Shown one piece after another: positions 1 through 10,480 of a stretch of 64,000 nt of DNA; the stretch's first letter is position 1; every line of letters starts with the position of its first letter. This stretch comes from Haemophilus parainfluenzae (GTDB lineage: Bacteria > Pseudomonadota > Gammaproteobacteria > Enterobacterales > Pasteurellaceae). Both the position numbers and the translations under genes were made by a program. Location: positions 124,001 through 188,000 of the forward strand of contig NZ_CP063110.1 of the NCBI RefSeq assembly GCF_014931275.1, written 5' to 3'. Below the pieces are notes generated by a model, which made no database searches, was not told where the DNA came from, and was given only the letters and a program-made list of their open reading frames with translations.

Positions 1-80
1 TACGAGACAGCAATAAATGGCGTGAAGAAACAGGGCGACAAAAAATTGAAATTGGTAAACTCTATTACACGCCCGATTAA
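1..80 (+). CDS. C-terminal end of an unidentified protein (partial)
   Basis: An open frame enters from the left edge and ends at TAA (78-80), giving a final peptide of about 25 residues ending KLYYTPD. It is read convergently with zapA and shares a bidirectional terminator with it. Too little remains to identify the family. The frame is chosen only because it is open and runs straight into the terminator. Confidence 0.45.
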   Translation, partial: RDSNKWREETGRQKIEIGKLYYTPD

Positions 81-95
81 AAACTCATAAAAAAA

Positions 96-126
96 GAACC
101 GCACTTTCAACATGCGGTTCTTTTTT
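96..126. terminator. Bidirectional rho-independent terminator containing an uptake signal
   Basis: Stem GAACCGCA (96-103) pairs with TGCGGTTC (113-120), with A-tract before and T-tract after, so it can work for both the left-hand gene and zapA. An exact uptake signal (complement ACCGCACTT) lies at 98-106. Confidence 0.85.
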
Positions 127-128
127 AT

Positions 129-434
129 TTAATCGACGATAAGGCGCCCACCTAATGCATTCTCTAAAGAATGATCTAATTGTTGAATTCGCGTACATAA
201 CACGTTTTCAATCTGGGCATTTTTATTCTTTTCTTGGGTTAATTCAAAACTTAAATTCAAGGCAACAATAGAAAGCACACGGTCTAATTGCAATAAACCT
301 GTACGCTCTTTCATTTCAGACACTTGAAGATCTAAATTGCGCGCTGCTTGACGCAAAATCTCTTCTTGTTCAGCAGGGACATTCAAGCGCAGCACTTGCC
401 CTAATACAACAACTTCAACCAGTTTTAATGACAT
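129..434 (-). CDS. zapA: Cell division protein ZapA
   Basis: This 101-residue protein matches ZapA in length and layout. A short N-terminal domain (VEVVVLGQVLRLNVPAEQEEILRQAA) binds FtsZ, and a long C-terminal helix with heptad character (about 60-100) makes the dimer/tetramer coiled coil. ZapA bundles FtsZ filaments at the cytoplasmic face of the Z-ring. The ATG at 434 has AAGGG six bases upstream. It is divergent from polA across about 160 bp that must hold both promoters. No oddities seen. Confidence 0.9.
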   Translation of the reverse strand: MSLKLVEVVVLGQVLRLNVPAEQEEILRQAARNLDLQVSEMKERTGLLQLDRVLSIVALNLSFELTQEKNKNAQIENVLCTRIQQLDHSLENALGGRLIVD

Positions 435-594
435 GTTATTCCCTTATGTTGAATGCTCAAGTGTTCCTATTATGCCACAGCCAAATGCCTTCGTCATAAT
501 TTTTACGTTTAATTGACCGCTCTTTATCCGTTCGCCCCATTTCGCAATTTACGCTATAATGCGACACTTTTCATTATTTTTGAACGGAATATTT

Positions 595-3393
595 ATGCCA
601 ACTATCGCTCCTAATCCATTAGTCCTAGTGGACGGTTCATCTTATTTATATCGTGCTTTCCATGCATTTCCGCCACTCACCAATTCAGCCGGCGAACCGA
701 CTGGCGCCATGTACGGTGTATTGAACATGCTCAAAAGCCTGATTTCGCAAGTGCAACCGAGCCATATTGCGGTAGTCTTTGATGCGAAAGGCAAAACTTT
801 CCGTGATGAAATGTTTGAACAATATAAATCCCATCGTCCACCGATGCCCGACGATCTGCGTAAACAAATTCAGCCGTTACACGATATTATCCGTGCCCTT
901 GGCATTCCTCTTTTAGTCATTGAAGGCGTGGAGGCGGACGATGTCATTGGTACCTTAGCGGTAGCGGCTTCCAAAGCTAATCAAAAAGTCTTGATCAGCA
1001 CCGGCGATAAAGACATGGCACAGCTAGTGGATGACAACATTATGTTGATCAATACCATGAATAATACCCTATTAGATCGCGAGGCCGTGATTGAAAAATA
1101 CGGTATTCCACCAGAACTCATCATCGATTACTTAGCGCTAATGGGCGATAGCGCCGATAATATTCCAGGCGTGGCGGGTGTCGGTGAAAAAACCGCACTT
1201 GGTCTCTTGCAAGGTATCGGCAGCATGGCAGAAATTTATGCCAACTTAGACAAAGTGGCTGAATTGCCAATTCGTGGGGCAAAAAAATTAGGTGATAAAT
1301 TATTGGCGGAAAAAGAAATGGCGGATTTATCCTATCGCCTTGCCACGATCAAAACTGATGTCGCTCTCGATATTACACCAGAGCAACTCACTCTTGGCGC
1401 AAGCAATAACGATCAACTCACTGAATATTTCGGCCGTTATGAATTTAAACGTTGGCTCAATGAAGTGATGAATGGCGCTGATTCCATTACTAATAATAAC
1501 GAACAACCGACCAAGATTAATCACTATCAAGCTACGCCAGCACTCGCTCAAAACAATAGCGATGAAACATTGCCGGCAATTCAAATTGATCGTAGCCGTT
1601 ATGAAACCTTGCTCACCGAAGCGGATTTAAATCGTTGGGTGGAAAAACTCAAGCAAGCCAAACTTTTTGCCTTAGATACAGAAACCGATAATTTAGATTA
1701 TATGGCTGCCAACTTAGTGGGGATTTCCTTTGCGCTAGAAAACGGTGAAGCGGCCTATTTACCGTTGCAATTAGATTATTTAGGTGCGCCAAAAACCCTT
1801 GAAAAAACAACCGCACTTTCGCTGTTAAAACCGGTTTTAGAAAATCCAGCCATTCAAAAAGTCGGGCAAAACTTCAAGTACGACCTCACTATTTTCGCCC
1901 GTAATGGCATTGATGTGCAAGGTGTAGCTTTCGATACCATGTTGGAGTCCTATGTGCTCAACAGCACTGGTCGTCATAATATGGACGATCTGGCGAAACG
2001 TTATTTAGGACATCAAACCATCAGTTTTGAAGAGATTGCAGGCAAAGGTAAAAATCAACTGACCTTTAACCAAATTCCATTAGAACAAGCCGCTGAGTAC
2101 GCGGCGGAAGATGCTGATGTAACAATGAAACTGCAACAAGTGCTATGGGAAAAACTCTCGAAAGAACCCACTCTTGAAAAACTCTTTAAAGAAATGGAAT
2201 TGCCATTGTTAGGCGTACTTTCCCGTATGGAACGTCGTGGTGTCTTAATTAATAGCGATGCACTATTCCTGCAATCTAACGAAATCGCTAACCGTTTAAG
2301 TGAATTAGAAGAACAAGCCTACGCCTTGGCGGGGCAACCATTTAATTTAGCTTCCACCAAACAATTACAAGAAATTTTATTTGATAAATTAGGTTTACCC
2401 GTTATTCAAAAAACACCAAAAGGTGCGCCATCCACTAACGAGGAAGTGTTGGAAGAACTGGCATTTAGCCATGAATTGCCGAAAGTGTTGGTAGAACATC
2501 GTGGGCTAAGCAAACTAAAATCGACCTACACCGACAAATTGCCGCAAATGGTGAATCCGCAAACGGGTCGAGTGCATACTTCCTATCATCAAGCGGTGAC
2601 AGCTACCGGTCGTCTTTCATCAAGTGATCCGAATCTGCAAAACATTCCGATTCGTAATGAAGAAGGTCGCCGTATTCGTCAGGCATTTATTGCGCGCGAA
2701 GGCTTTACTGTTGTGGCAGCTGACTATTCGCAAATCGAGCTGCGCATTATGGCGCACCTATCACAAGATCAGGGCTTAATTAATGCTTTTACCCAAGGCA
2801 AAGATATTCACCGCTCTACCGCAGCAGAAATCTTTGGTGTCGCACTAGATGAAGTAACATCCGAACAACGCCGCAATGCTAAAGCGATTAACTTCGGTTT
2901 AATTTATGGTATGTCAGCCTTTGGCTTATCGCGTCAACTCGGTATTGGCCGTGCAGATGCCCAGAGCTATATGGATTTGTATTTCAAACGCTATCCAGGC
3001 GTACAAACTTTTATGCATGATATTCGTGAAAAAGCTAAAGCCCAAGGCTATGTGGAAACCCTATTCGGCCGTCGTTTATATCTGCCGGATATTAACTCCT
3101 CTAACGGTATGCGCCGTAAAGCAGCCGAACGTGTCGCGATCAATGCACCAATGCAAGGCACTGCCGCAGACATTATCAAACGAGCCATGATTCAATTGGA
3201 TCAAACACTACAAAACGATCCCGATATTGCGATGATTATGCAGGTGCACGATGAATTGGTGTTTGAAGTGCGGTCAGAAAAAGTCGCGTTTTATAGCGAG
3301 CTCATCAAAACACACATGGAAAGCGCAGCTGATTTAGTCGTACCACTGATTGTAGAAGTAGGTCAAGGCACTAACTGGGATGAGGCGCACTAA
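595..3393 (+). CDS. polA: DNA polymerase I
   Basis: A 932-residue Pol I with three domains: N-terminal 5'-nuclease (about 1-290, starting [20 protein letters not shown]), 3'-5' exonuclease (about 330-520) and polymerase (C-terminal 400 residues). Proofreading carboxylates are kept (DTET near 361, [14 protein letters not shown]). Polymerase motif A (DYSQIELR, near 710), motif B ([14 protein letters not shown]) and motif C ([10 protein letters not shown], near 885) are intact. It fills gaps and removes RNA primers in replication and repair. I chose ATG 595, preceded by GGA, over an in-frame ATG at 559, because that upstream ATG overlaps a perfect TATAAT (555-560) that is probably the -10 box. 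A cupin gene follows 11 bp after the stop. Confidence 0.97.
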   Translation: MPTIAPNPLVLVDGSSYLYRAFHAFPPLTNSAGEPTGAMYGVLNMLKSLISQVQPSHIAVVFDAKGKTFRDEMFEQYKSHRPPMPDDLRKQIQPLHDIIRALGIPLLVIEGVEADDVIGTLAVAASKANQKVLISTGDKDMAQLVDDNIMLINTMNNTLLDREAVIEKYGIPPELIIDYLALMGDSADNIPGVAGVGEKTALGLLQGIGSMAEIYANLDKVAELPIRGAKKLGDKLLAEKEMADLSYRLATIKTDVALDITPEQLTLGASNNDQLTEYFGRYEFKRWLNEVMNGADSITNNNEQPTKINHYQATPALAQNNSDETLPAIQIDRSRYETLLTEADLNRWVEKLKQAKLFALDTETDNLDYMAANLVGISFALENGEAAYLPLQLDYLGAPKTLEKTTALSLLKPVLENPAIQKVGQNFKYDLTIFARNGIDVQGVAFDTMLESYVLNSTGRHNMDDLAKRYLGHQTISFEEIAGKGKNQLTFNQIPLEQAAEYAAEDADVTMKLQQVLWEKLSKEPTLEKLFKEMELPLLGVLSRMERRGVLINSDALFLQSNEIANRLSELEEQAYALAGQPFNLASTKQLQEILFDKLGLPVIQKTPKGAPSTNEEVLEELAFSHELPKVLVEHRGLSKLKSTYTDKLPQMVNPQTGRVHTSYHQAVTATGRLSSSDPNLQNIPIRNEEGRRIRQAFIAREGFTVVAADYSQIELRIMAHLSQDQGLINAFTQGKDIHRSTAAEIFGVALDEVTSEQRRNAKAINFGLIYGMSAFGLSRQLGIGRADAQSYMDLYFKRYPGVQTFMHDIREKAKAQGYVETLFGRRLYLPDINSSNGMRRKAAERVAINAPMQGTAADIIKRAMIQLDQTLQNDPDIAMIMQVHDELVFEVRSEKVAFYSELIKTHMESAADLVVPLIVEVGQGTNWDEAH

Positions 3394-3404
3394 GGAATAT
3401 AGTC

Positions 3405-3719
3405 ATGAATAAAGTTATTCAAAGTCAGCACTTTAAGGCAGAACGTGCTTGGGGAGCACTTGATATTACCAATATGAATGGTATTTCCGTGCGTCTTCAC
3501 TGGACAGACAAACCTTACAAATGGCATATCAATGACGGTGAAGAAGTCTTTGCTGTCATGGATGGTACAGTGGAAATGCGCTACAAAGAAGAAGGCCAAG
3601 ATAAAGCCGTATTGCTCCATACAGGTGATATTTTTTATGCGGGTATCGGTACCGAACACGTTGCTCATCCACAAGGCGAAGCGCGCATATTAGTCATAGA
3701 GAAAGAAGACAGTATTTAA
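3405..3719 (+). CDS. Small cupin-domain protein
   Basis: This 104-residue protein is a single cupin barrel. Motif 1-like residues lie in the segment HINDGEEVFAVMDGTVEM and motif 2-like residues in HTGDIFYAGIGTEHVAHPQG, which supplies candidate metal-binding histidines. Many such proteins bind a metal and a small carboxylate or thiol, but the substrate cannot be read from the sequence. It lies between polA and the cysteine desulfidase gene, 17 bp upstream of the latter, so it may be co-transcribed with cyuA and serve sulfur metabolism. That link is contextual only. Confidence 0.75.
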   Translation: MNKVIQSQHFKAERAWGALDITNMNGISVRLHWTDKPYKWHINDGEEVFAVMDGTVEMRYKEEGQDKAVLLHTGDIFYAGIGTEHVAHPQGEARILVIEKEDSI

Positions 3720-3736
3720 TAAATTAAAAGAATTTT

Positions 3737-5041
3737 ATGAACCAAGAAAGACTCAACAAAATCGAAAAATCATTACTTCACCTTGTGGAACGTGATGTTG
3801 TTCCCGCACTTGGCTGTACTGAACCTATCTCTTTAGCGCTTGCCGCAGCAACAGCGGCTAAATATTTAGGCAAAACACCTGAACGTATTGAAGCTAAAGT
3901 ATCACCAAACTTAATGAAAAATGGATTGGGCGTTGCAGTACCGGGAACGGGCATGGTCGGCTTGCCTATTGCTGCAGCAATTGGTGCTTTAGGCGGCGAT
4001 CCTGAGGGTGAGTTGGAAGTGTTAAAACACATCACGCCAGAACAAGTTTCACAAGCCAAAGCGATGCTTGATAAAAAGCTCGTTAATGTGGATATTCATC
4101 AAACCGATCATATCTTATATTCAGAAGCCATGTTGTTTGCCGATAATGACCGAGTGAAAGTAGCCATTCAAGATCAACACACAAACATCATTTTAATTGA
4201 AAAAAATGGCGAAGTTGTTTTTGAGAAAGAACATGATGAATGTGCTGATTGCGATCCTTATGATATTTTCAAACAGGTGAGCGCACGTGAAATCTTTGAA
4301 TTTTCTTGTGAAGTTGAGCTCGATAAAATCCGCTTTATCGGACAAGCTGCCGCTCTAAACCGAGCGCTGTCTAACGAAGGATTACGTGAAAATTACGGCT
4401 TACACATTGGCAGAACGTTACGCAAACAAGTTGGTAGTGGCTTAATGTCAGATGATTTACTCAGCAAAATCATGATCGAAACTACTGCAGCCTCCGATGC
4501 GCGTATGGGTGGAGCTACATTACCAGCAATGAGTAATTCAGGCTCTGGCAACCAAGGTATTGCTGCGACTATGCCCGTGGTTGTGGTCGCCGATTATTTA
4601 AACGTGAGTGAAGAAAAACGTCTCCGTGCCCTCTTCTTATCACATTTAATGGCCATTTATATCCACAGTAAATTACCCAAACTTTCTGCCCTTTGTGCGG
4701 TAACAACTGCCTCTATGGGAAGCTGTGCGGGTATCGCCTATTTGCTTACAGGTAAATTTGAAACCGTGAGCATGGGGATTTGCAGCATGATTGGTGATAT
4801 TAGCGGAATCATCTGCGATGGCGCATCCAATAGCTGTGCCATGAAAGTGTCCACCAGCGTAGCATCTGGCTATAAATCGGTGCTTATGGCAATGGATGAA
4901 ACTCATGTTACGGGTAATGAAGGTATTGTTGAACATGATCTCGATCGCACTATCGACAATCTATGCTCAATTGCTTCTAAAAGTATGCATCATATTGATC
5001 GCCAAGTGATTGAAATTATGGTGAGTAAACCTTGCCCTTAA
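3737..5041 (+). CDS. cyuA: L-cysteine desulfidase (UPF0597/YhaM family)
   Basis: A 434-residue member of the CyuA (YhaM) family, the usual family length. The enzyme breaks L-cysteine into pyruvate, ammonia and sulfide using an oxygen-sensitive [4Fe-4S] cluster. Conserved cysteines are visible at ALGCTEP near the N-terminus and in C-terminal contexts GSCAG, GICSMIGDISGIICDG and NSCAMK, the expected ligand region. Gly/Ala-rich segments such as GGATLPAMSNSGSGNQGI are typical. No cyuR regulator or cyuP permease is next to it. The next gene is a YeeE-type sulfur transporter. A strong hairpin terminator follows 20 bp after the stop, so this transcript ends here. Start ATG 3737 has only a weak ribosome site. 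Confidence 0.9.
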   Translation: MNQERLNKIEKSLLHLVERDVVPALGCTEPISLALAAATAAKYLGKTPERIEAKVSPNLMKNGLGVAVPGTGMVGLPIAAAIGALGGDPEGELEVLKHITPEQVSQAKAMLDKKLVNVDIHQTDHILYSEAMLFADNDRVKVAIQDQHTNIILIEKNGEVVFEKEHDECADCDPYDIFKQVSAREIFEFSCEVELDKIRFIGQAAALNRALSNEGLRENYGLHIGRTLRKQVGSGLMSDDLLSKIMIETTAASDARMGGATLPAMSNSGSGNQGIAATMPVVVVADYLNVSEEKRLRALFLSHLMAIYIHSKLPKLSALCAVTTASMGSCAGIAYLLTGKFETVSMGICSMIGDISGIICDGASNSCAMKVSTSVASGYKSVLMAMDETHVTGNEGIVEHDLDRTIDNLCSIASKSMHHIDRQVIEIMVSKPCP

Positions 5042-5060
5042 TATCAAGATAACTTACGAT

Positions 5061-5104
5061 AAAGTGCGGTCAGAAAAACACACAAATTTCTGACCGCACT
5101 TTTT
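5061..5104. terminator. Terminator made of inverted uptake signals
   Basis: Left arm AAAGTGCGGTCAGAAA (5061-5076) pairs perfectly with TTTCTGACCGCACTTT (5087-5102), followed by T-tract. Each arm holds an exact Haemophilus uptake signal. It ends the cyuA transcript. Confidence 0.9.
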
Positions 5105-5207
5105 TTATATCAAAAAAACATATTTTCTAGCTAAAAGTTATTGGCACTACCTTCTTATTTTTTTAGAAAATACCGACCTACTTAGTTCTAAAAGAGAAGG
5201 AATATTT

Positions 5208-6251
5208 ATGCTTTTAACCGGATTACTTTGCGGAATTTTACTCGGATTTGTGATGCAGCGTGGGCGCTTTTGTATTACTGGCGCATTTCGCGATATGTAT
5301 GTCACCAAAAATAACAAAATGTTTGTAGCCCTTCTATTGGCGATTACCGTGCAATCCATCGGTTTCTTTCTCTTAAAAGAAATCGGTGTATTAAATGTCG
5401 ATCCGGCTGAAAATTTTGCCTTTTTAGCGGTGATTATCGGTGCCTTTGTATTTGGCATCGGTATTGTTCTTGCTGGCGGTTGTGCGACAGGTACGTGGTA
5501 CCGTGCTGCGGAAGGCTTAGTCGGCAGTTGGGTTGCGTTATTCACTTATATGTTGTTAAGTGCCATCATGCGTACTGGCCCATTAGGCGAATTCAATAAA
5601 ACTTTACGCAGCATCAATATTGAACAACGCAACATTTACGATACATTCGGTATCTCACCTTGGTGGTTAGTCGCATTATTAACTTTAGTGACAGCTTTCT
5701 ATGTGTACAAACATCTCAGTAAACCCAGCGTAAAAGTTGCGGCATTAAAACCGAAGAAAACAGGGCTTGCCCACTTATTATTTGAAAAACGCTGGCACCC
5801 ATTTTTCTCTGCTGTATTAATCGGATTAATCGCGCTTGCGGCTTGGCCACTCAGTGTCGCTACGGGTCGTGAGTTTGGACTTGGGATCACTGGTCCATCC
5901 GCTAATATCATGCAATTCCTCGTTACTGGCGACGGTAAATTTATTAACTGGGGCGTATTCTTAGTCTTAGGGATTTTTATCGGGTCATTCATCGGCGCGA
6001 AAGCAAGCAATGAATTTCGTGTTCGCGTACCGGATGCCACCACGATTCTACGCAGCGGACTCGGCGGTATTCTCATGGGTATTGGCGCAACCCTTGCGGG
6101 TGGCTGTTCTATCGGTAACGGTTTAGTCGAAACTGCCTTTTTCTCTTGGCAAGGTTGGGTCTCATTGCCATTGATGATTCTCGGCACTTGGGTAGCCGCC
6201 TACTTCACCATTATCCGTCCACAACGTTTAAAATTAGCAAAAGCATCATAA
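5208..6251 (+). CDS. YeeE/YedE family membrane transporter (thiosulfate/sulfur compound uptake)
   Basis: This 347-residue hydrophobic protein has about nine membrane segments and family signatures: MQRGRFCITGAFRD at the N-terminus, AGGCATGTWYRAAEGL in the middle and AGGCSIGNGLVET near the C-terminus. In characterised members (TsuA) the conserved cysteines relay thiosulfate across the inner membrane; other relatives (YedE) are linked to selenium metabolism. The start at 5208 has AAGGA just upstream. The next gene, 9 bp downstream, is a TusA-like CPxP protein, the same pairing as TsuA-TsuB, so a thiosulfate or reduced-sulfur uptake pair is the best reading. The real substrate is not shown by sequence. 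Confidence 0.85.
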   Translation: MLLTGLLCGILLGFVMQRGRFCITGAFRDMYVTKNNKMFVALLLAITVQSIGFFLLKEIGVLNVDPAENFAFLAVIIGAFVFGIGIVLAGGCATGTWYRAAEGLVGSWVALFTYMLLSAIMRTGPLGEFNKTLRSINIEQRNIYDTFGISPWWLVALLTLVTAFYVYKHLSKPSVKVAALKPKKTGLAHLLFEKRWHPFFSAVLIGLIALAAWPLSVATGREFGLGITGPSANIMQFLVTGDGKFINWGVFLVLGIFIGSFIGAKASNEFRVRVPDATTILRSGLGGILMGIGATLAGGCSIGNGLVETAFFSWQGWVSLPLMILGTWVAAYFTIIRPQRLKLAKAS

Positions 6252-6260
6252 GGAGTTTAT

Positions 6261-6482
6261 ATGATCGTTAAATTACCAACACTCGGCCTTGTTTGCCCAT
6301 TTCCTCTCGTTGAAGCAAAGGAAGCTATGGCTAAGTTAAACAAAGGCGATGGCCTAGAAATTGAATTCGACTGCACACAAGCCACTGAAGCCATTCCCGC
6401 TTGGGCGGCTGAAGAAGGTTATGAAGTCACAAACTTTGAGCAAATTGATGATGCGAAATGGTCAATTACAGTGATTAAATAA
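6261..6482 (+). CDS. TusA/SirA-like sulfur carrier protein
   Basis: A 73-residue protein with the TusA-family signature TLGLVCPFPLVEAKEAM, where the CPFP cysteine carries sulfur as a persulfide. It is probably the cytoplasmic partner of the YeeE-type transporter immediately upstream (9 bp gap, AAGGAG ribosome site). In TsuAB systems the small partner is required for thiosulfate use. It is distinct from housekeeping TusA by context rather than by any clear motif. An inverted-uptake-signal terminator follows. Confidence 0.88.
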   Translation: MIVKLPTLGLVCPFPLVEAKEAMAKLNKGDGLEIEFDCTQATEAIPAWAAEEGYEVTNFEQIDDAKWSITVIK

Positions 6483-6485
6483 TAA

Positions 6486-6530
6486 AAAAGTGCGGTTAGA
6501 AAAATATATAAATTTCTGACCGCACTTTTG
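6486..6530. terminator. Terminator made of inverted uptake signals
   Basis: AAAAGTGCGGTTAGAAA pairs with TTTCTGACCGCACTTTT (one G-T pair). It lies between the TusA-like gene and the convergent yhcH-type gene, so it can serve both. Confidence 0.85.
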
Positions 6531-6549
6531 CTTTAATGAATCGAAATAA

Positions 6550-7026
<477 letters not shown>

Positions 7027-7080
7027 TTACGTATGTATTTGTATGAGAATATGATAACAAGTTGCTTATATTAAATAAAG

Positions 7081-7109
7081 TTACCAATAAATTTAAAACT
7101 CTGTATAAT
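7081..7109 (+). promoter_or_regulatory. Probable sigma-70 promoter of pnp
   Basis: TTACCA (7081-7086), 17 bp spacer, TATAAT (7104-7109). This would start transcription near 7116, just before the leader hairpin of pnp. Confidence 0.6.
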
Positions 7110-7136
7110 AAGCGAGCTTTATTTTCTGCATTAGCG

Positions 7137-7211
7137 TGCGGCTATCAAAAGAAATTTTTAAACGCCCAAAGTGCGGTCATTTTTTCTGAAAGATTTCTTT
7201 TGCTAGTCGCA
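7137..7211 (+). promoter_or_regulatory. Long leader hairpin upstream of pnp, candidate RNase III autoregulatory site
   Basis: The segment 7138-7159 pairs with 7189-7210 to make a stem of about 22 bp with one mismatch and a few G-U pairs. The loop is about 29 nt and contains an uptake signal. In E. coli the pnp leader forms a long hairpin that RNase III cleaves, after which PNPase represses its own synthesis. The position, length and double-stranded character fit the same control. The pairing is seen; the mechanism is inferred. Confidence 0.65.
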
Positions 7212-7260
7212 ATCTGGAAAATAAAGCTTTGTTTTAAATATTATTTTGAAGGAAAACATT

Positions 7261-9399
7261 GTGAATCCAATTGTTAAACAATTTAAATACGGTCAACATA
7301 CCGTTACTCTAGAAACCGGCGCGATTGCACGTCAAGCGACCGCTGCGGTTATGGCAAGCATGGACGATACCACGGTATTCGTGACTGTTGTGGCTAAAAA
7401 AGATGTGAAAGAAGGTCAAGACTTCTTCCCATTAACCGTAAACTACCAAGAGCGTACTTATGCGGCAGGTAAAATCCCTGGTGGTTTCTTCAAACGTGAA
7501 GGTCGTCCATCTGAAGGCGAAACTTTAATTGCTCGTTTAATCGACCGTCCAATTCGTCCATTATTCCCAGAAGGTTTCTTCAACGAAATCCAAGTTGTGG
7601 CAACTGTAGTTTCTGTAAACCCACAAATCAGCCCAGACTTAGTAGCAATGATTGGTGCTTCTGCAGCATTAACCTTATCTGGTGTGCCTTTCAATGGCCC
7701 TATCGGTGCAGCACGTGTTGGTTTCATCGACAACCAATTCGTATTAAACCCAACTATGGCTGAACAAAAACAAAGCCGTTTAGACTTAGTGGTTGCGGGT
7801 ACTGACAAAGCCGTATTAATGGTTGAATCTGAAGCAGACGTTTTAACTGAAGAACAAATGTTAGCGGCTGTCGTATTCGGTCATCAACAACAACAAGTTG
7901 TGGTTGAAGCAATCAAAGAATTTGCAAAAGAAGCTGGCAAACCACGTTGGGATTGGGTTGCTCCACAACCAAACACAGATTTAATCAACAAAGTAAAAGC
8001 GATTGCAGAAGCACGTTTAGGCGATGCATACCGCATTACTGAAAAACAAGCACGTTACGAACAAATCGATGCAATTAAAGCGGATGTGATTGCACAAATC
8101 ACAGCAGAAGATGAAGAGATCAGCGAAGGTAAAATCGTGGATATTTTCACCGCACTTGAAAGCCAAATCGTTCGTGGCCGTATCATTGCAGGTGAGCCAC
8201 GTATTGATGGCCGTACTGTTGATACCGTTCGTGCATTAGATATTTGCACAGGTGTACTACCACGTACTCACGGTTCTGCAATTTTCACCCGTGGTGAAAC
8301 ACAAGCATTAGCCGTTGCAACGTTAGGTACTGAACGTGATGCACAAATCATTGATGAATTAACTGGTGAACGTCAAGATCACTTCTTATTCCACTACAAC
8401 TTCCCTCCATACTCTGTAGGTGAAACGGGTATGATCGGCTCACCAAAACGTCGTGAGATCGGTCACGGTCGTTTAGCAAAACGTGGTGTCGCTGCGGTTA
8501 TGCCAAGTCTTGCAGAATTCCCGTATGTCGTGCGTGTTGTATCTGAAATTACTGAATCCAATGGTTCTTCTTCTATGGCGTCTGTATGTGGTGCGTCTTT
8601 AGCATTAATGGATGCGGGCGTTCCAATCAAAGCTGCTGTTGCAGGTATCGCTATGGGCTTAGTGAAAGAAGAAGAGAAATTCGTGGTTCTTTCAGATATC
8701 TTAGGTGATGAAGACCACTTAGGTGATATGGACTTTAAAGTGGCGGGCACACGTGAAGGTGTCACCGCACTTCAAATGGATATCAAAATTGAAGGTATCA
8801 CCCCTGAAATTATGCAAATTGCATTAAACCAAGCAAAAGGTGCTCGTATGCACATTCTTGGCGTAATGGAACAAGCAATCCCTGCACCACGTGCAGATAT
8901 TTCTGACTACGCGCCGCGTATTCACACCATGAAAATTGATCCGAAGAAAATCAAAGATGTTATCGGTAAAGGTGGTGCAACTATCCGTGCATTAACTGAA
9001 GAAACCGGTACTTCTATCGATATCGATGATGATGGTACAGTGAAAATCGCCGCAGTAGATAGCAGTGCAGCGAAAAACGTGATGGCACGTATTGAAGAAA
9101 TCGTTGCTGAAGTTGAAGCTGGCGCAATTTACAAAGGTAAAGTAACTCGTCTTGCTGACTTCGGTGCATTCGTCGCTATCGTTGGAAATAAAGAAGGTTT
9201 AGTTCATATTTCTCAAATCGCTGAAGAACGTGTAGAGAAAGTGAGTGATTATCTTCAAGTTGGTCAAGAAGTGACGGTTAAAGTGGTTGAAATCGATCGC
9301 CAAGGTCGTATCCGCTTAACCATGAAAGATCTTGCACCAAAACAAGAAACTGAAGCAGAATCTGCACCAGCAGAAGACATTTCAGAAGAACAAGAATAA
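7261..9399 (+). CDS. pnp: Polyribonucleotide nucleotidyltransferase (PNPase)
   Basis: A 712-residue PNPase that degrades RNA 3' to 5' using phosphate and joins the degradosome. It has two RNase PH-like domains (first about 1-230, second about 310-550), then a KH domain ([22 protein letters not shown]) and an S1 domain ([18 protein letters not shown]). I place the start at GTG 7261, preceded by GAAGGA, because the next residues [19 protein letters not shown] align with the family N-terminus. An in-frame TTG at 7246 would start inside the ribosome site. nlpI and deaD follow, a conserved gammaproteobacterial RNA-decay cluster. Confidence 0.97.
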   Translation: MNPIVKQFKYGQHTVTLETGAIARQATAAVMASMDDTTVFVTVVAKKDVKEGQDFFPLTVNYQERTYAAGKIPGGFFKREGRPSEGETLIARLIDRPIRPLFPEGFFNEIQVVATVVSVNPQISPDLVAMIGASAALTLSGVPFNGPIGAARVGFIDNQFVLNPTMAEQKQSRLDLVVAGTDKAVLMVESEADVLTEEQMLAAVVFGHQQQQVVVEAIKEFAKEAGKPRWDWVAPQPNTDLINKVKAIAEARLGDAYRITEKQARYEQIDAIKADVIAQITAEDEEISEGKIVDIFTALESQIVRGRIIAGEPRIDGRTVDTVRALDICTGVLPRTHGSAIFTRGETQALAVATLGTERDAQIIDELTGERQDHFLFHYNFPPYSVGETGMIGSPKRREIGHGRLAKRGVAAVMPSLAEFPYVVRVVSEITESNGSSSMASVCGASLALMDAGVPIKAAVAGIAMGLVKEEEKFVVLSDILGDEDHLGDMDFKVAGTREGVTALQMDIKIEGITPEIMQIALNQAKGARMHILGVMEQAIPAPRADISDYAPRIHTMKIDPKKIKDVIGKGGATIRALTEETGTSIDIDDDGTVKIAAVDSSAAKNVMARIEEIVAEVEAGAIYKGKVTRLADFGAFVAIVGNKEGLVHISQIAEERVEKVSDYLQVGQEVTVKVVEIDRQGRIRLTMKDLAPKQETEAESAPAEDISEEQE

Positions 9400-9406
9400 T
9401 CTCACA

Positions 9407-9438
9407 GGGTGTGTGAATACAGTTTACACACCCATTTT
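9407..9438 (+). terminator. Hairpin between pnp and nlpI (possible partial terminator)
   Basis: GGGTGTGT (9407-9414) pairs with ACACACCC (9426-9433), followed by ATTTTG. The T-run is short, so it may only attenuate or protect the pnp 3' end. Confidence 0.5.
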
Positions 9439-9463
9439 GATTATCAAACTAACTTATAAAACA

Positions 9464-10405
9464 ATGCAGTATTTTCGGTTATTCCGTTTTCTAGTTTCGT
9501 TGTCTAGCCTAAGTGTGATTTTATTTATTTCCGGTTGTGTACAATCGGGAAACGTGTTTGTCGCACCAAATAAAGTCGTGCTAGCGGATCAGAACCCGAA
9601 TACGCACTTCGAACAAGAAGTGATGATTACCCGAATCGGGCAGGTTTTATTAGTTGGAAAAATGAGTAATGAAGAACGGGCGACGCTTCACTTTGAACGC
9701 GGAGTATTATACGATTCCCTCGGTTTATGGGGCCTCGCACGTTATGACTTTACACAAGCCCTCGCGTTACAGCCAAAGATGGCTTCCGTTTACAATTATT
9801 TAGGGCTTTACTTACTGCTTGAAGAAGATTACGACAGTGCATTAGAAACCTTTAATGCGGTGTTTGAATTGGACCCAAGTTATGACTATACCCATCTTAA
9901 TCGTGGTTTAAATTTTTATTACGTCGAACGCTATAATCTTGCTGAAGACGATTTTATGAAGTTTTATGAAGCCGATACCAAAGATCCTTATCGCGTACTC
10001 TGGCTCTATTTGAACGAACAAAAATTAAAACCACAAGAAGCCCATGCCAACCTTGTTGAACGAGCTAAAGGGCTATCTAAGGACTTCTGGGGAACAAATA
10101 TCGTTCAATACTATTTAGGTAATATTTCTGTGAGTGATTTGCAAGAGCGGGCAACCAAATTTGCAGAAAACTCGCAACAATATGCAGAAATATTAACCGA
10201 AACCTACTTTTATCTAGCAAAACAAAAACTCAATTTGGGGCAAATTGATGAAGCTGCGGCTTTATTCAAACTTGCTATTGCGAATCAGGTGTATAACTTT
10301 GTTGAGTATCGTTTTGCCGTGTTAGAGCTGATGAAATTGAAACCGGCTCAAACTGAAGACGAAAAAGAAGAAAAAAGTGCGGTCACAAAAACAGCTGTTT
10401 TTTAG
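9464..10405 (+). CDS. nlpI: Lipoprotein NlpI, TPR adaptor for peptidoglycan hydrolases
   Basis: Starting at ATG 9464 gives 313 residues with a lipoprotein signal peptide (hydrophobic stretch then lipobox ISGC). The mature part has tetratricopeptide repeats, for example ASVYNYLGLYLLLEEDYDSA and YTHLNRGLNFYYVERYNLAE. NlpI is an outer-membrane scaffold that regulates peptidoglycan endopeptidases and their turnover. The in-frame region before 9464 overlaps the end of pnp and would destroy the signal peptide, so it is not used. An uptake signal near the 3' end is read as codons of the C-terminus. Confidence 0.92.
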   Translation: MQYFRLFRFLVSLSSLSVILFISGCVQSGNVFVAPNKVVLADQNPNTHFEQEVMITRIGQVLLVGKMSNEERATLHFERGVLYDSLGLWGLARYDFTQALALQPKMASVYNYLGLYLLLEEDYDSALETFNAVFELDPSYDYTHLNRGLNFYYVERYNLAEDDFMKFYEADTKDPYRVLWLYLNEQKLKPQEAHANLVERAKGLSKDFWGTNIVQYYLGNISVSDLQERATKFAENSQQYAEILTETYFYLAKQKLNLGQIDEAAALFKLAIANQVYNFVEYRFAVLELMKLKPAQTEDEKEEKSAVTKTAVF

Positions 10406-10480
10406 ACTTGCCTCTTTCTTGTGTAACAAATAAACCTGAAAGCTAAATTGAGCTTTCCTTACTTACATTCGAGCATTTTA

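Noticed and set aside
5147..5545. Long antisense open frame opposite the YeeE-type gene
   Set aside because: Shadow of a real membrane-protein gene; composition is low-information and there is no ribosome site or family match.
7458..7808. Antisense open frame opposite pnp, and similar ones opposite deaD, hemB, nqr and leuS
   Set aside because: All lie fully inside well-supported genes and have no independent signals.
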